Assembly: GCA_964019695.1 (NCBI GenBank) | Contig: OZ026525.1 | Coordinates: forward strand, 68,431,753 to 68,495,752 | DNA: 64,000 nucleotides | From: Loripinus fragilis | Taxonomy: Eukaryota > Mollusca > Bivalvia > Lucinida > Lucinidae | Reading direction: 5' to 3' | Part shown: piece after piece, positions 1 through 9,966 of the stretch | Numbering within the stretch: position 1 is the first letter of the stretch | Layout of the letters: each line of letters opens with the position of its first letter | The notes under the pieces: model-generated | What the model was told of the DNA's origin: nothing | The model's input: the letters and a program-made list of their open reading frames with translations, nothing else | Database searches by the model: none | Made by a program: the position numbers and the translations under genes

Positions 1-246
1 GAAGTATGCTGTTGCATCTAGTTTCATTAATCTTGTTGGAAAACCACTTTAAAATATGATTATAGAAAAATTATTTGAAATATTCCATATATTTGAAAAC
101 TTCTTGTGGCTCACTACAAACTAAGACAATGCAGAATTAATAATTTAACTTCAATAAATGCCTTTTCATGTACATATATTGCAAAAAACAAAGTTTGCAT
201 CATTCACAAAGATACGTCATTCTCAGGAAATGGCAAAATGTTCATG
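1..246. other. AT-rich flank, no feature seen
   Basis: I see no coding frame, repeat family or RNA signature here. The sequence is AT-rich and unique within the window. Confidence 0.4.
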
Positions 247-1319
247 GTAACGTAATTCACATAGCCAATTTGCTCAATTCAATTGAAGATAAGAAGTTAT
301 AAATTCAAGTTAACTATTTTATCTATCATATAAACCATAGAAGCTATCAACATAGTAAGTCATGAGAACATTTGAGGTCACTGTGATCAACTGGAATGGA
401 CCAGGATGCAAAAGCGAGAGTGCCAATTTCAAAGTTTACACATAAACTCACCAATAAACCTCCTGTGGTAGCAGCAACTAGATAATATGGGATGAAAAAG
501 ATAAAATAACATTGAACAACAAGTCAGAAACTTATAATCACCGCCGATTTGTTGCCTTAGACCCTTTGATTGGACTAATCTTGGGTTTTTGCAGAATGTG
601 AATTACGTTACCTACTTGTGAATTACGTTACTTATGTTTAATCCAGCTCATTTCAAAAACCATACGAACAATCCTTTAGAGATTTACACTATTCTATTTT
701 GTTTTTCAAACAGATTACTTTGCATATGTTGTGTTGATATAATGAGTCTCTTTGTAAGTTTCATGAACAGGGGAGTTGATGTACCCAGAGCATATAGGTA
801 TATCCTTGTTAAAGTAAAATGACAACTGTAATATGGTTTAAATTGATCTTTATCAACTTGGACAGATTTGCTTTGATTAAAAACAAACATTGTGTTTCAG
901 CTAGTGTATGCATTTAAAGAGGTATTTTGATTTTAGTAAATTTGTAGTAACGTAATTCACAGTAACGTAATTCACAAATTTAAGTTTCCACTTATTTTTT
1001 CTATCCAAACAACTTATTGTAAAGTTCTTGTATGGTTCGTTATATAGTTTGATTTTAGTCCTACATTGGCGTCAATTGCAATATTTGTTCCTCTTCTTAT
1101 ACAAATGATCCACATAGGGTAACGTAATTCACAAAACTGCAGGTTTTTTTTAGACAACCTCAGATATCTTTTCATCTGCGAAAACTTAAAAAATGTTTCC
1201 CCAAATTCGTTTCTTTTGTCCATGCACATATTAATCCTCTTGACATAGAGATGTTTGATGTGAGCTTAACATGCATGGTTTGTAATTTGTGAGATGGTTA
1301 AATTGGTAACGTAATTCAC
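247..1319. repeat. Cluster of 14-bp motif GTAACGTAATTCAC
   Basis: The 14-mer GTAACGTAATTCAC occurs seven times: forward at 247-260, 947-960, 962-975, 1119-1132 and 1306-1319, and reverse-complemented at 598-611 and 618-631. Two pairs are almost adjacent, with 1 and 6 bp between copies. The sequence between copies is not repeated, so this is not an ordinary tandem array. I did not notice the motif elsewhere in the window. It contains ACGTAA, which resembles half of a bZIP (PAR/C-EBP type) binding site; that link is inference. Confidence 0.75.
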
Positions 1320-1704
1320 ATTAGATTGTGGGACATTAATCTTCTACACTTCAAAAAAATTGTTTTTCACTTTTCAATCAAATGAGGGACATTAAATGAA
1401 AGGTATATATATGTGTGTCAATAAAATAAAGTTGAAAATTGCTTATAACAACAACCATTTGAGCATAATTCATTCTTAAAATTACATACTATGGCGATGG
1501 GACAGCATTTTATGGCAATTTGGGGGGTACTTGCTGTTGATAAACGTCGTAAGGAATGACTATTGGCCATTAACAATGCCTTTCTTTTACGTGATTGTTA
1601 AGACATAAACCAAAACTAAACTTATAAACCTTAAAGTTTTAGAAAATACATTGTTTACATGCTAAACTGGGGATGGGACACAAAAATTACCGAATTGGTG
1701 AACT
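1320..1704. other. Intergenic, no feature seen
   Basis: AT-rich sequence with no open frame of interest and no repeat shared with the rest of the window, except that its last part may be the unreadable upstream end of the reverse-transcriptase relic that follows. Confidence 0.35.
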
Positions 1705-2231
1705 TAACTCGTGTTGGCTGTAAAACTCTCTGAGAGAAGTGATCTCCACAAACTTTTCTTGTTCTTTAAGATGAATCATGGTCTATCACCTCTTTATCTA
1801 TCAAATCTTTTCCCACCCCATGTTGGGGATGTATCTACCTATAGACTGCGTAATGCAGAAAACTATGTAGGCATTCATTTAAACACCTCCTTACACTAGA
1901 TACACCAAAAGTACCCAAATATTATCACTGTGATGATATATTGGAACAAATCTTACATGCACTTCTGAGAACAGAATGTAGTTCATTAAACCAGCATCTA
2001 TTTAGACGCAATTTGGTACATATCCCATATTTTATATGTGGTGAACTTGAAAATAACAAACACTTCCATTTGGCCTGTCCTAATTATAATCAGATGAGAG
2101 GTGAAATTGTCTTATCAATACGACAGATAACAAAAGTGGAACTAACAACTGATGTTTTGCTTTTTGGCGCTGAGGTTGTATCAGATGAGATCAATTCTTC
2201 AATATTTAAAGCAGAATACAGAAGTATATAA
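1705..2231 (+). pseudogene. Non-LTR retrotransposon reverse transcriptase 3' end, decayed
   Basis: Two short frames together look like the C-terminal tail of a CR1/L2/jockey-type non-LTR retrotransposon polyprotein. The first (1711-1899) reads like the stretch after the RT thumb, with HKLFLFFKMNHGLSPLYLSN followed by YRLRNAENY, a pattern common in animal elements. The second (about 1941-2231) has CSSLNQHLF, then CGE, HFHLAC and Y..MRG, the usual C-terminal Cys/His cluster; its second cysteine position reads Y-F-I-C instead of C-x-C. The two parts are in different frames with a stop at 1897-1899, and the part normally joining them is missing. No palm-domain catalytic motif (FADD) remains. This is a dead 5'-truncated copy. 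The assignment rests on remembered family patterns, not on a search. Confidence 0.7.
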
Positions 2232-3044
2232 AACTCTCCAAACGATTCTCTCACTAAGTTCAATAAAATGATGTTGATACTGTTAGATAGTTCTTTCTGG
2301 ATATTGAGACTCTTGACAAATATTTTGCTGTTGTTTTTATTTTGTGTGCTAGGTGTGCTCATCTCGCTAGGTGTCTGAATTCAATGATAATGCTTCAATG
2401 ATTCTTCAATTTTCTTGTTTCTCTTGCTTTCTTTTTATCTTTCTTGATTCTTTCAGTCTCATTTCTTCTCTCTGTGACTGGTATTTTTTAAAATCATGCG
2501 CCAGCTGGAAACTTGGCATGCCATTCATAATACTCCTACTATGCAGGAGCTGATTCATATAAGCAATGTTGCTTGTATTTGCTTATATATACTGAATATT
2601 ATTGTTTTGTTAAAACATGCTTTGTATTTTCGAAATAAATATTGTTTAAACTAATTAATAAACAGAACTGTGTAAAACTTTCCATTTCTTCACTTATTCG
2701 CATTTATCATTATGTGATGCCATTAAATCATAACTAATGACTTACATAGCGCACTCATTAGTATGTTAACACATTTCAGACACATAAATTCCTACTGGCT
2801 AGCCAGAAATCGGCTGGTACCTAGCTAGCCGTTGAATTTTAAGGCTGCAATAGAGCAAGAATGGACTACAATACCTTAAAGATTATTCCAAATCAAAAAA
2901 ATCATCGTGAAAATTAATAGAGGTAAAGAACTTGCCCATAGAATGGATCACAGTACCCCCAAAGAGTGTAATTTGTGCCCTCGATGACTGCAACCAACCC
3001 GCGATTGCTGCACTGTTCGAGTACAGTGGCTCTCTTGCGTTTTA
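2232..3044. other. Intergenic, no gene; one short inverted repeat
   Basis: No supportable gene. A short interrupted inverted repeat built on GGCTAGCC / AGCTAGCC lies at about 2797-2833. The rest is unique AT-rich sequence. Confidence 0.4.
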
Positions 3045-3260
3045 TTGTGCTTCCATTGTGCGTGGGTGTTTTGTTTGGTACTGGTTTGTGATAAAGATAT
3101 TTTTTGTGTCCTCTGTAGTTTGGCAATCATCTCGCTAGGAAAAAGTGAACTGGGTTGCTTTACTTTAATTGCATTCTTGCCTTCGTACCTTTGTCTATGT
3201 TCTGGCGATTCTTCCCTTGGTCTATGATTGTGGCATTTCCTGACTGGTTTGTTTATAGCC
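3045..3260. repeat. Diverged dispersed repeat, related to 8835-8965 and to the flanks of PAL-B
   Basis: The stretch with TTTGGCAATCATCTCGCTAG and, further on, GGTCTATGATTGTGGCATTT matches 8880-8945 (TTTAGCAATCATCTTGC) and 9183-9215 / 9492-9525 (GGTCTGTGATTGTGA). In those places the sequence lies next to PAL-B copies. It appears to be an older copy of the same host repeat without the PAL-B insertion. The short open frames here have no recognisable protein features. Confidence 0.5.
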
Positions 3261-3323
3261 CGACTGCACGAAGTGCAAAGAGCTATTGCAGTCACCATGG
3301 TCGTACGTGTTCCCGTCACACTG

Positions 3324-3640
3324 CGTTAAAGTTTTCTGGAAGTCCATATCTTGACAACCACTTGTCAGAAAGCTTCAATACTTACACCATAGATACCTTG
3401 TAGGGTAAGCTTTCATTCTACAACATCGAACCCCAGGGTCCATGCCGGGGGGATGTGGCTAGAGGTCACAATCTAGTACGTATCCAAAAGATATGATTTT
3501 TGCGTTAAAGATTGCTAGAAGTCCGTATGTCCGAAAGCTTTCATACTTGCACCGTATATACATTGTACATTGTAGGGTTAGCTTTCATTCTACTTCATCT
3601 GAACCCAGTGTTCATACCGGGTGGTGGGACTAGAGGTCAG
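3324..3640. repeat. Two-copy direct repeat leading into the satellite
   Basis: Two units of about 145-180 bp share TGCGTTAAAG, CAGAAAGCTT or CCGAAAGCTT, GTAGGGTAAGCTTTCATTCT (with TTAGC in the second) and GGGACTAGAGGTCA. The first is about 3324-3470, the second about 3503-3640. The second ends in GAGGTCAGTCTGTCCGTCCC and runs straight into the satellite array. It may be the 5' part of the same composite element. Confidence 0.6.
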
Positions 3641-4716
3641 TCTGTCCGTCCCACTTTGTCTCCAGTGCATATCACCTATATTCTTTGAGGTAGGAATTCC
3701 AAATTTATTGTGTTGATGCATCTTGGGATGGTGGCTTGTCGCGTATCATTTTCGGGTCACTGTGACCTTGACCTGACCTGGGTCACTGTGACCTTGACTT
3801 GACCTAGTTTTTTAGAATAATTGTGTCCGATGCATACCTGGTAGGAATTCCAAATTTGGCTTGTGAATACGTCTTGTGATGGTGGAGTGTCGCATGCCAT
3901 TTTCAGGTCGATGTGACCTTGACCTGACCTAGTTTCTAGAATAATCGTGTCCGCGGCATATCTCTTCAATTATTTGAGGAAGGTGTGTGGGTGTATCTTG
4001 GGATGACGGAATGTCGTGTACCAATTACAGGTCGCTTTGACATTGACCTCTGACCTAGTTTTTGGAATAATCATGCCCGGAGCATAGCTTACACTATTTG
4101 AGGTAGGAATACCAAATTTGGCGTGTTGATGCATCTTTGGCTGAAGGAGTGTCGTGTACCCTTTACAGGTCACTGTGACATTGACCTCTGACCTAGTTTT
4201 AGAATAATCGTGTCCGGTGCATATCTCTTATATTACTTGAGGTTGGAATACAAAATTTGTTATGTCGATGCATCTTGGGATGATGGAGTTTTGCATACCA
4301 TCCTTGGGTGGTTGTGATCTTGACCTCTGACCTAGTTTTTAGAATCAGCATTAAATCTGGTGCGTATCTTCTATATTCCTTGAGGCAGGAATTCAAAACT
4401 TGGTGTGTGGATGCATCTATGGATGAGGAGTGCTGCGTACCATTTTAGGTCACTGTGACCTTGACCTCTGACCTAATTTTTAAAATATTCTTGTCCAGGG
4501 AATATCTCTAATATAAATTCAGCTAGGAATCCCAAATTTGGTGTGTGGATGGATCTTGAGATGACGGAGTGCCCTGTACCATCATTGGGTCATTGTGACC
4601 TTGACCTCTGACCTTGTTTCTAAAATCTACATCGAGTCTGGGGCATATCTCCTATATTCTTTGAGGTTGGAATACCAAATTTTGTGTATGGCTGCAGCTT
4701 GGGATGGGGGAGTGTT
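3641..4716. repeat. Satellite array, first block (~135-165 bp units)
   Basis: About eight degenerate units. Each has GCATATCTCCTATATT, TTTGAGGTAGGAATTCCAAA, GATGCATCTTGGGATG, then GGTCACTGTGACCTTGACCT and CTGACCTAGTTTTTAGAATA. The GGTCA-CTG-TGACC palindrome begins the strongest part of every unit (starts near 3756, 3781, 3906, 4031, 4168, 4307, 4447 and 4587), and 4447-4461 is the perfect 15-mer AGGTCACTGTGACCT. Short open frames on the minus strand are by-products of the repeat. The array is interrupted at 4717 by a dispersed repeat and resumes at 5311. Confidence 0.85.
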
Positions 4717-5310
4717 GTCTCTTTAATTGCATGCCAGTGGGTCGGACTTCAGACTCTATGACGGTTCCGACTAAAAGACTTATCTATTGATGAGATGGTA
4801 GGGGCTTGATGCTTTGGCTGTTGTCAGGCCCGCCGGGGTTTACCTGTTGGATTTCTCTTACTCCGGTATTCAGTTTTATTTACTGTTGAGTCCTTAAATT
4901 TGCTTTATCTCCTTTTATATCTTGATTTATATGTTCTATAAGATGATGCATTGATAAGTTAAGGGTCTTTCATGCAAACCAAACATCTATGTGTCTTGAT
5001 CCACATCTGAACTATTGGTGAGGTTGGTGCACTGTTAAACCCGTTTAAGCCCTCCTGTAAAATGTTTTTACTGACCGTTTGAAGGCGGTGCTTCTTTTGT
5101 GGACATTTTTGTTATTTCGGTCTTGTTTTGTTATGCTTTCATGCACATCTGTTTGTTGATGCCTTGTGGTCACTTGCTGGGAAAGGGCTGACCTCTTGGC
5201 TCTCGTTTGTGATGTCTTATTGTGACGTTGTCACTTATCCATTGGTATCCTGGGTCAGGTGTGGTGCTTGATTGTATCGATTCCTGATTTTTGCCCTCTT
5301 TCTTACTTTG
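4717..5310. repeat. ~590-bp dispersed repeat, copy 1
   Basis: This stretch is closely similar along its length to 60167-60740. Shared landmarks include CTCTTTAATTGCA at the start, GACTTATCTATTGATGAGAT, TGCTTTGGCTGTT, CAGTTTTATTTACTGT and GATTGTATCGATTCCTGAT near the end. Here it sits between two satellite blocks, either as an insertion or as a built-in part of the composite repeat. No protein is apparent. Confidence 0.8.
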
Positions 5311-5960
5311 TCCACCAATTTGGGATCACTGTGACGTTGACGTATTACCTCGTATCTACAATAATCGTGTCCTGGGTATATCTCTTATATTATTTGAGGT
5401 AGGAATCCAAAATTTTATATGGAGGGATCTTGGGATTACAGAGTGTCACATACCATCCCTGGGTCACTGTGACCTTGACCTAGTTTCGAGAATCCGCATC
5501 GGCTCCGGTGCATATCTCCTATATTATTTGAGGTAGGCATCCCAAATTTAATTTGTGGATGGATCTTGGGGTTGCGGAGTGTCACATAACATTTTTGGGT
5601 CACTGGGACCTTGACTTCTGACCTACTTTCTAGTATAATCGTGTCCTAAGTAAATATCTTTTTCAATCCCAAATTTGGTATGTGGATGCATCTTGGGATG
5701 ATTGAGTGTCACGTACCAGTTTTGGGGTCATTGTGACCTTGACCTGATTTCTAGAATAATCGTGTCAGGAGCATATCTCCTATATTATTTGAGGTAGGAA
5801 TCCCAAATTTGGTGTGTGGATTCATCTTGGGATGGCATCACATACCATTTTTGGTCATGTTTACCTTGACATTGATTTCTGACCTCATTTATATTTTTTT
5901 TTCTTGTCTGGAGCATGCCTCCTATATTACAAATAACTTTCCTCAAATGTGTCTTAACCT
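5311..5960. repeat. Satellite array, second block
   Basis: About five more units of the same satellite, with receptor-like blocks near 5323, 5460, 5597, 5726 and 5862, so the spacing is close to 135 bp. The last unit decays after about 5920 and the array stops without a microsatellite or hairpin. Confidence 0.85.
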
Positions 5961-6035
5961 AGACCAATTCCTTTGGGGGTATTTGTCACGTTACTATGTC
6001 ATGAATGTTTGTTGACCATAAAATATAAACTGTAT

Positions 6036-6278
6036 CGTGGGTGAAAGATCTAAATTTAAAAAAACCCCTGAACTTTAGAAATTCGAATAGCAAAACTTGA
6101 ATTATGCTTACAAAATATCAATAATTTTCAGTTCAACTGTTCAATAGTCTTTAAAGAAACTGAAAATAAATGAGAGATGCTATTATAATTGTTAAATTCA
6201 GCATTTTGAGGCCGACTTTCCATAGAAAGTCGGCCTTTAAATCCTGAATTTAGGAATAATCCTGAAAACTCATGCATG
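6036..6278. mobile_element. PAL-B MITE, copy 1
   Basis: PAL-B is a ~240-bp element bounded by CATGGGTGAAAGTT and AACTTTCACCCATG. It has a central hairpin (TTTTGAGGCYGACTTTCYAT with its complement) followed by AATCCTGAATTCAGGA. This copy has diverged ends (CGTGGGTGAAAG at the left) and a hairpin reading GAGGCCGACTTTCCAT / AGAAAGTCGGCCTT. Confidence 0.8.
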
Positions 6279-6279
6279 C

Positions 6280-6392
6280 ACTATCAGTGTCAAATGGTTT
6301 GGATCCAGATCAGGCCGGCATTCTATTGGTTCTTGCAAAGGTTATCAGCAGATAAAACAAGTCGACACTAGCATGGAAAGAGTGATACCTAT
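6280..6392. repeat. PAL-F fragment
   Basis: A partial PAL-F copy abutting PAL-B. It keeps ACTATCAGTGTCAAATGGTT, TTGGATCCAGATCAGG and GTTATCAGCAGA, and ends with CTAGCATGGAAAGAGT. The left terminal part is missing. Confidence 0.6.
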
Positions 6393-6683
6393 GAAGTATT
6401 ATTTTCTCCAGAGATGGCAAATATTAAAACAAATATGCACGATAATGCTCTCGGAATTACCAAAGCCCTCTCTATATGTAATCTAGAAATACAAATAGAG
6501 CACCTACAGAATTTGAACAAAGCAGCCTCGGTTTCGAGTCAGTTCATTAGAATTAACGGAAAGTGCAACAATTCTCACGCCCCTAGCACCAGCTTAAAGA
6601 GATAAATTCTGAGATAATAAAAGTGGTACCTTTCCAGTCAGATCAAAGGCTTATCTTTATGATGTGATTACAACTTCCTTACA
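6393..6683. other. Unique spacer with a weak short ORF
   Basis: A 63-residue frame starting with ATG at 6414 has no recognisable motif, no splice context I can defend and no neighbour that would give it a role. I treat it as chance. Confidence 0.3.
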
Positions 6684-8404
6684 CACGGGTGGTAAACCTA
6701 GGAACTACCACGAAATTGTGTTAACGTAATTTTGTTCCCAAGCCACATCCGGGACACGTCGTGGTAGTTTCCAGGCCGAAAATTGGATAAAGAAAGGTTG
6801 GTGTCACTTTCATTTTTGTTTTATTTTACAACTAAGAACAAACAATGGTGAAATCTGACAATGCAGTTCCGTGTAATAATGTCTCAGTGTCCCCTCTAGC
6901 CCAAAATTTTGTTTGAAAAGTTATTTTCTTTCTTTAGATTCGTGTTTCCCCACTGAGCATCGGACCAACTTTCCCCAAAGTTCGAAGGATTTTAGCCCAT
7001 ATCTGTCAAATTAAATGGAATTTGATATCATTTGACGATGGAAATGATAAAAAGACCCCGAATAAACATTCCTACACAGAAAAAAAATTGAGCATTTACT
7101 CGTGAACAATTCAGGCCCCGTTCGTCCTGTGTGGTAGTTTCCAGCTCATCGTGGTAGTTAAAATGCTATCGTGGTAGCTTCCAAGACTTTGCAGGAATTT
7201 AGTAGTAGTTTGCATCAGCAGAAGTTCACTATTCAGGGGCTACTTCATTTTTATAAAGACAGGGTGTGCGGGCTGAACCCCTCTTATTCATATGAAGACC
7301 TTTCAAACATCCTTTTGTCAGATAACAAATGTCGACTGCCTGAATTTTAATTTTAGTGGGCTATTGAAATGGTGAGATGAATGAAAAGAAGGGATATTCA
7401 CATATTTTGTTTTTGAATAAACATGCTTTTTAATTATCAAATAACATGCCCGTTCATCGTCGCACTCACATGTATATATAAAAGGTGTACCAACCCGAGG
7501 ATATTTCCCTTTTTTCTGAAGCGCAAGTACTAACGATACTTTGGGTCAGTAGTCTTAGCCTGCCATTTTATCTTAAAGTTGACTGGAGGTGGAACAACGT
7601 AGCGAGTGACGCAATTTTTTATATTATTTTTTTGTCTGTTGCTTGGTCCACCACGGCTAAACTGATGACCTTCTTTTGGTTTAGATTTCCAGAGGTGTTG
7701 TTTGGCAGTCCAGTGCATGATCTCCACCTGTCAAGCATCACATTGAATCTCTTGAGTCCTCAGCTTAGCTTCTTCATGGTGTTGAAATGTGATTTATTTG
7801 TTTACCGTGGTAATTTATATGACGACTTCGTGGGAATATCGTGCGAAACAAGCAACCACTATAATGTTTTGTAACACTTCAGAAACGTATCCTACAAAGT
7901 CTTGGAAACTACCACGATAGCATTTTAACTACCACGATGAGCTGGAAACTACCACACAGGACGAACAGGGCATGAATCGTTTACGAGTAAATGCTCAGAT
8001 TTGTTTCTGTGCAGGAATGTTTATTCAGGGTCTTTTTATCATTTCCATCGTCAAATGACATCAAATTCCATTTAATTTGACAAATATGGGATAAAATCCT
8101 TCGAACTTAAGGGAAAGTTGGTCCGATGCTCAGTGGGGAAACACGAATCTAAAGAAAGAAAATAACTTTTCAAACAAAATTTTGGGCTAGAGGGGACACT
8201 GAGACATAATTACACGGAACTGCATTGTCAGATTTCACCATTGTTTGTTTTTAGTTGTAAAATAAAACAAAAATGAAAGTGACACCAACCTTTCTTTATC
8301 CAATTTTCGGCCTGGAAACTACCACGACGTGTCCCGGATGTGGCCTGGGAACAAAATTACGTTAACACAATTTCGTGGTAGTTCCTAGGTTTACCACCCG
8401 TGTT
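6684..8404. mobile_element. Foldback-type element with ~510-bp terminal inverted repeats
   Basis: The left arm (about 6684-7193) and right arm (about 7893-8404) are inverted copies with scattered substitutions and small indels. The outer ends read ACACGGGTGGTAAACC at the left and its complement ending CCCGTGT at the right, flanked by TAC on both sides (a candidate 3-bp target duplication). Both arms contain several GTGGTAGTTTCCA-like blocks (or ACTACCACGA on the other strand). The middle (7194-7892) is unique in the window. I found no transposase, so the element is non-autonomous. Long arms with a unique middle fit foldback or MULE-like elements; the superfamily is not established. Confidence 0.85.
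7194..7892. other. Unique middle of the long-TIR element, possible captured sequence
   Basis: The core between the arms holds overlapping open frames on both strands: plus 7485-7874 with a GTG start, and minus 7530-7727 with a basic product containing WTAKQHLWKSKPKEGHQFSR. On the minus strand TTGACAG precedes this frame, like a splice acceptor, which would suit a captured exon. I recognise no domain in either frame. Coding status is open. Confidence 0.3.
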
Positions 8405-8619
8405 ACAGGGGGGCAATAAAGTGGTCCGTATTTTCTGATAAAGTATTGACAATTATCTTTAATAATAGTGAAAGAAGTTGTGTTGTACAGGTAAGTCCCC
8501 ACTTGGGGCCCCTTTATTCCAGTGAGATACTGAAACAGTCCCTTATCAGTTAATCCGTTTATTCTCACTATTGGACAAAAATATAGGTCTTTAAGTGGTA
8601 TTCTGCTTTCTGCAAAAAC

Positions 8620-8813
8620 CAATATTCAGTTATTGTTTGTTTGATTTTATTCTTTACGTCCACTCAACAATCTTTCAGTTATGCGGGACGGTTCTTCCTG
8701 GGTTTAACCAGTACTAAGCTAGGATAAATGTGTCTTGCTCAAGGACCACAACGCAGTGACGCCGGTGAGGCTCGAACCCGCTACCCTTCGGTCTCGAGTC
8801 AATATTCAGTTAT
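8620..8813 (-). mobile_element. SINE-I copy 1, head-truncated, 14-bp TSD
   Basis: SINE-I is a tRNA-derived element whose pol III head has A box TGGCTCAGTGG and B box GGGTTCGAGCC; its tail contains TTCTTTACGTCCCATC. In this copy the tail and B box region remain but the head ends after GAGTC, before the A box. The 14-mer CAATATTCAGTTAT is repeated exactly at 8620-8633 and 8800-8813, a target-site duplication. The element reads on the minus strand. Confidence 0.9.
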
Positions 8814-8834
8814 AGTTTATTCATTGTTGTTGTG

Positions 8835-8965
8835 GGGTTTCGTGTTGGGTCCTTGTTTTGCTGTGTGGTCAGTGGTGTCCTTTCTAGTTTAGCAATCATC
8901 TTGCCGAGGAAGAGAGAACTAGGCTTTACTTTGTGTTTTGGCTGTCTGTGTTCTGTCTCATATTG
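8835..8965. repeat. Diverged repeat related to 3045-3260
   Basis: Shares TTTAGCAATCATCTTGC and an adjacent CTAGGCTTTACTTTG block with 3120-3170, and leads directly into PAL-B copy 2. Confidence 0.5.
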
Positions 8966-9161
8966 CATGGGTGAAGGTTCAAAATTTAGAAATAGGTAAA
9001 TTTTAACAATTTCCAGTTTAAATGGTCAACTGTCTTTAGACAGACTGAATATAAATCAGAGAAGCTAGTAAAATCTAATTCAGTATTTTGAGGCTGACTT
9101 TCTATGGAAAGTCAGCCTCAAAATCCTGAATTCAGGAATGATCCTGAAATCTTTCATACAT
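8966..9161. mobile_element. PAL-B MITE, copy 2
   Basis: Starts CATGGGTGAAGGTT and ends TTTCATACATG. The central hairpin pairs TTTTGAGGCTGACTTTC with GAAAGTCAGCCTCAAAA. It is shorter than copy 3 because of deletions in the left half. Together with about 70 bp to its right it forms one unit of a tandem duplication with copy 3. Confidence 0.85.
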
Positions 9162-9235
9162 GATATTGAAGTAGGTTGGTCTAAGGTCTGTGATTGTGAC
9201 ATTTCTTGGTCAAACTCACTTGCTTTTTCAATACA

Positions 9236-9478
9236 CATGGGTGAACGTTCAAAATTTCCAAAATCCTGAACTTTTGAAATTTAAATTTTAAATCTTGCAG
9301 TATGCCTTCAAAATAGTAATATTTCAAGTTTAAATGATTAATTGACTTTAGATAAACTAATAACTTATCATAAAAGCTATTATAAGTTGCCTAATTCAGT
9401 ATTTTGAGGCTGACTTTCTAAGGAAAGTCAGCCTCAAAATCCTGAGTTCAGGAATAATCCTGAAAACTTTCATCCATG
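9236..9478. mobile_element. PAL-B MITE, copy 3
   Basis: Starts CATGGGTGAACGTT and ends AACTTTCATCCATG, with the same central hairpin. The sequence right of this copy (ATATTGAAGTAGG through GGTCTGTGATTGTGA to CTTGCT) also follows copy 2, so the element and its flank were duplicated as a block. Confidence 0.85.
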
Positions 9479-9534
9479 ATATTGAAGTAGGCTAGACTGT
9501 GGTCTGTGATTGTGAGATTTCCTGGTCATACTAC

Positions 9535-9740
9535 CTTGCTTTGTTTTTTTGTTTGATTTGATTCTTTACATCCCATCAACAATCTTTCAGTTGTAAAGGG
9601 ACCGGTCTTCCTAAGTTGAACCAGTACTAAGCTAGGATAAATGTGTCTTGCTCAAGGACACAACGCAGTGATGCACGAACCCGCGGCCCCTCATTCTCAA
9701 GTCAAGCACTCTACCACTGAGCTCCCTCACTTGCTTTGTT
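9535..9740 (-). mobile_element. SINE-I copy 2, 11-bp TSD
   Basis: Minus-strand SINE-I with a small deletion just before the B box region and loss of part of the head end. CTTGCTTTGTT is repeated at 9535-9545 and 9730-9740, marking the target-site duplication. Confidence 0.9.
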
Positions 9741-9945
9741 AATATGGGTCATAATTAATTATGCCTGCAGGCTGATGGACTGGTGGAAATGTAGGTGTCA
9801 AACTAAGTGAAAACAAACTCCTTTATTTTGTATGTCAGTTTATTTAACTCAAGAAACATTTAGCAATAGGGGTAAACAACAAGTTCTCATATTCTAAATG
9901 AATGCATGTAGTGGTAATTGTAAGCCAGCTCAGGAGATTTTGGTA

Positions 9946-9966
9946 CTTACCACATTTGGCCAAAAG
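9946..9966. repeat. PAL-M, left fragment, split by PAL-C
   Basis: TTTTGGTACTTACCACATTT begins a PAL-M copy whose remainder (GCCTCCATTAAACGCCCATG onward) appears at 10568, after a PAL-C element. The complete arrangement can be seen at 13185-13400. Confidence 0.6.

Noticed and set aside
3757..4396. Minus-strand ORFs across the satellite
   Set aside because: Frames stay open only because the ~135-165-bp unit lacks stops in that frame; the translated units are not conserved as protein.
7485..7874. 129-residue plus-strand ORF inside the long-TIR element
   Set aside because: GTG start, hydrophobic and compositionally odd, no domain, and overlapped by an equally plausible frame on the other strand.
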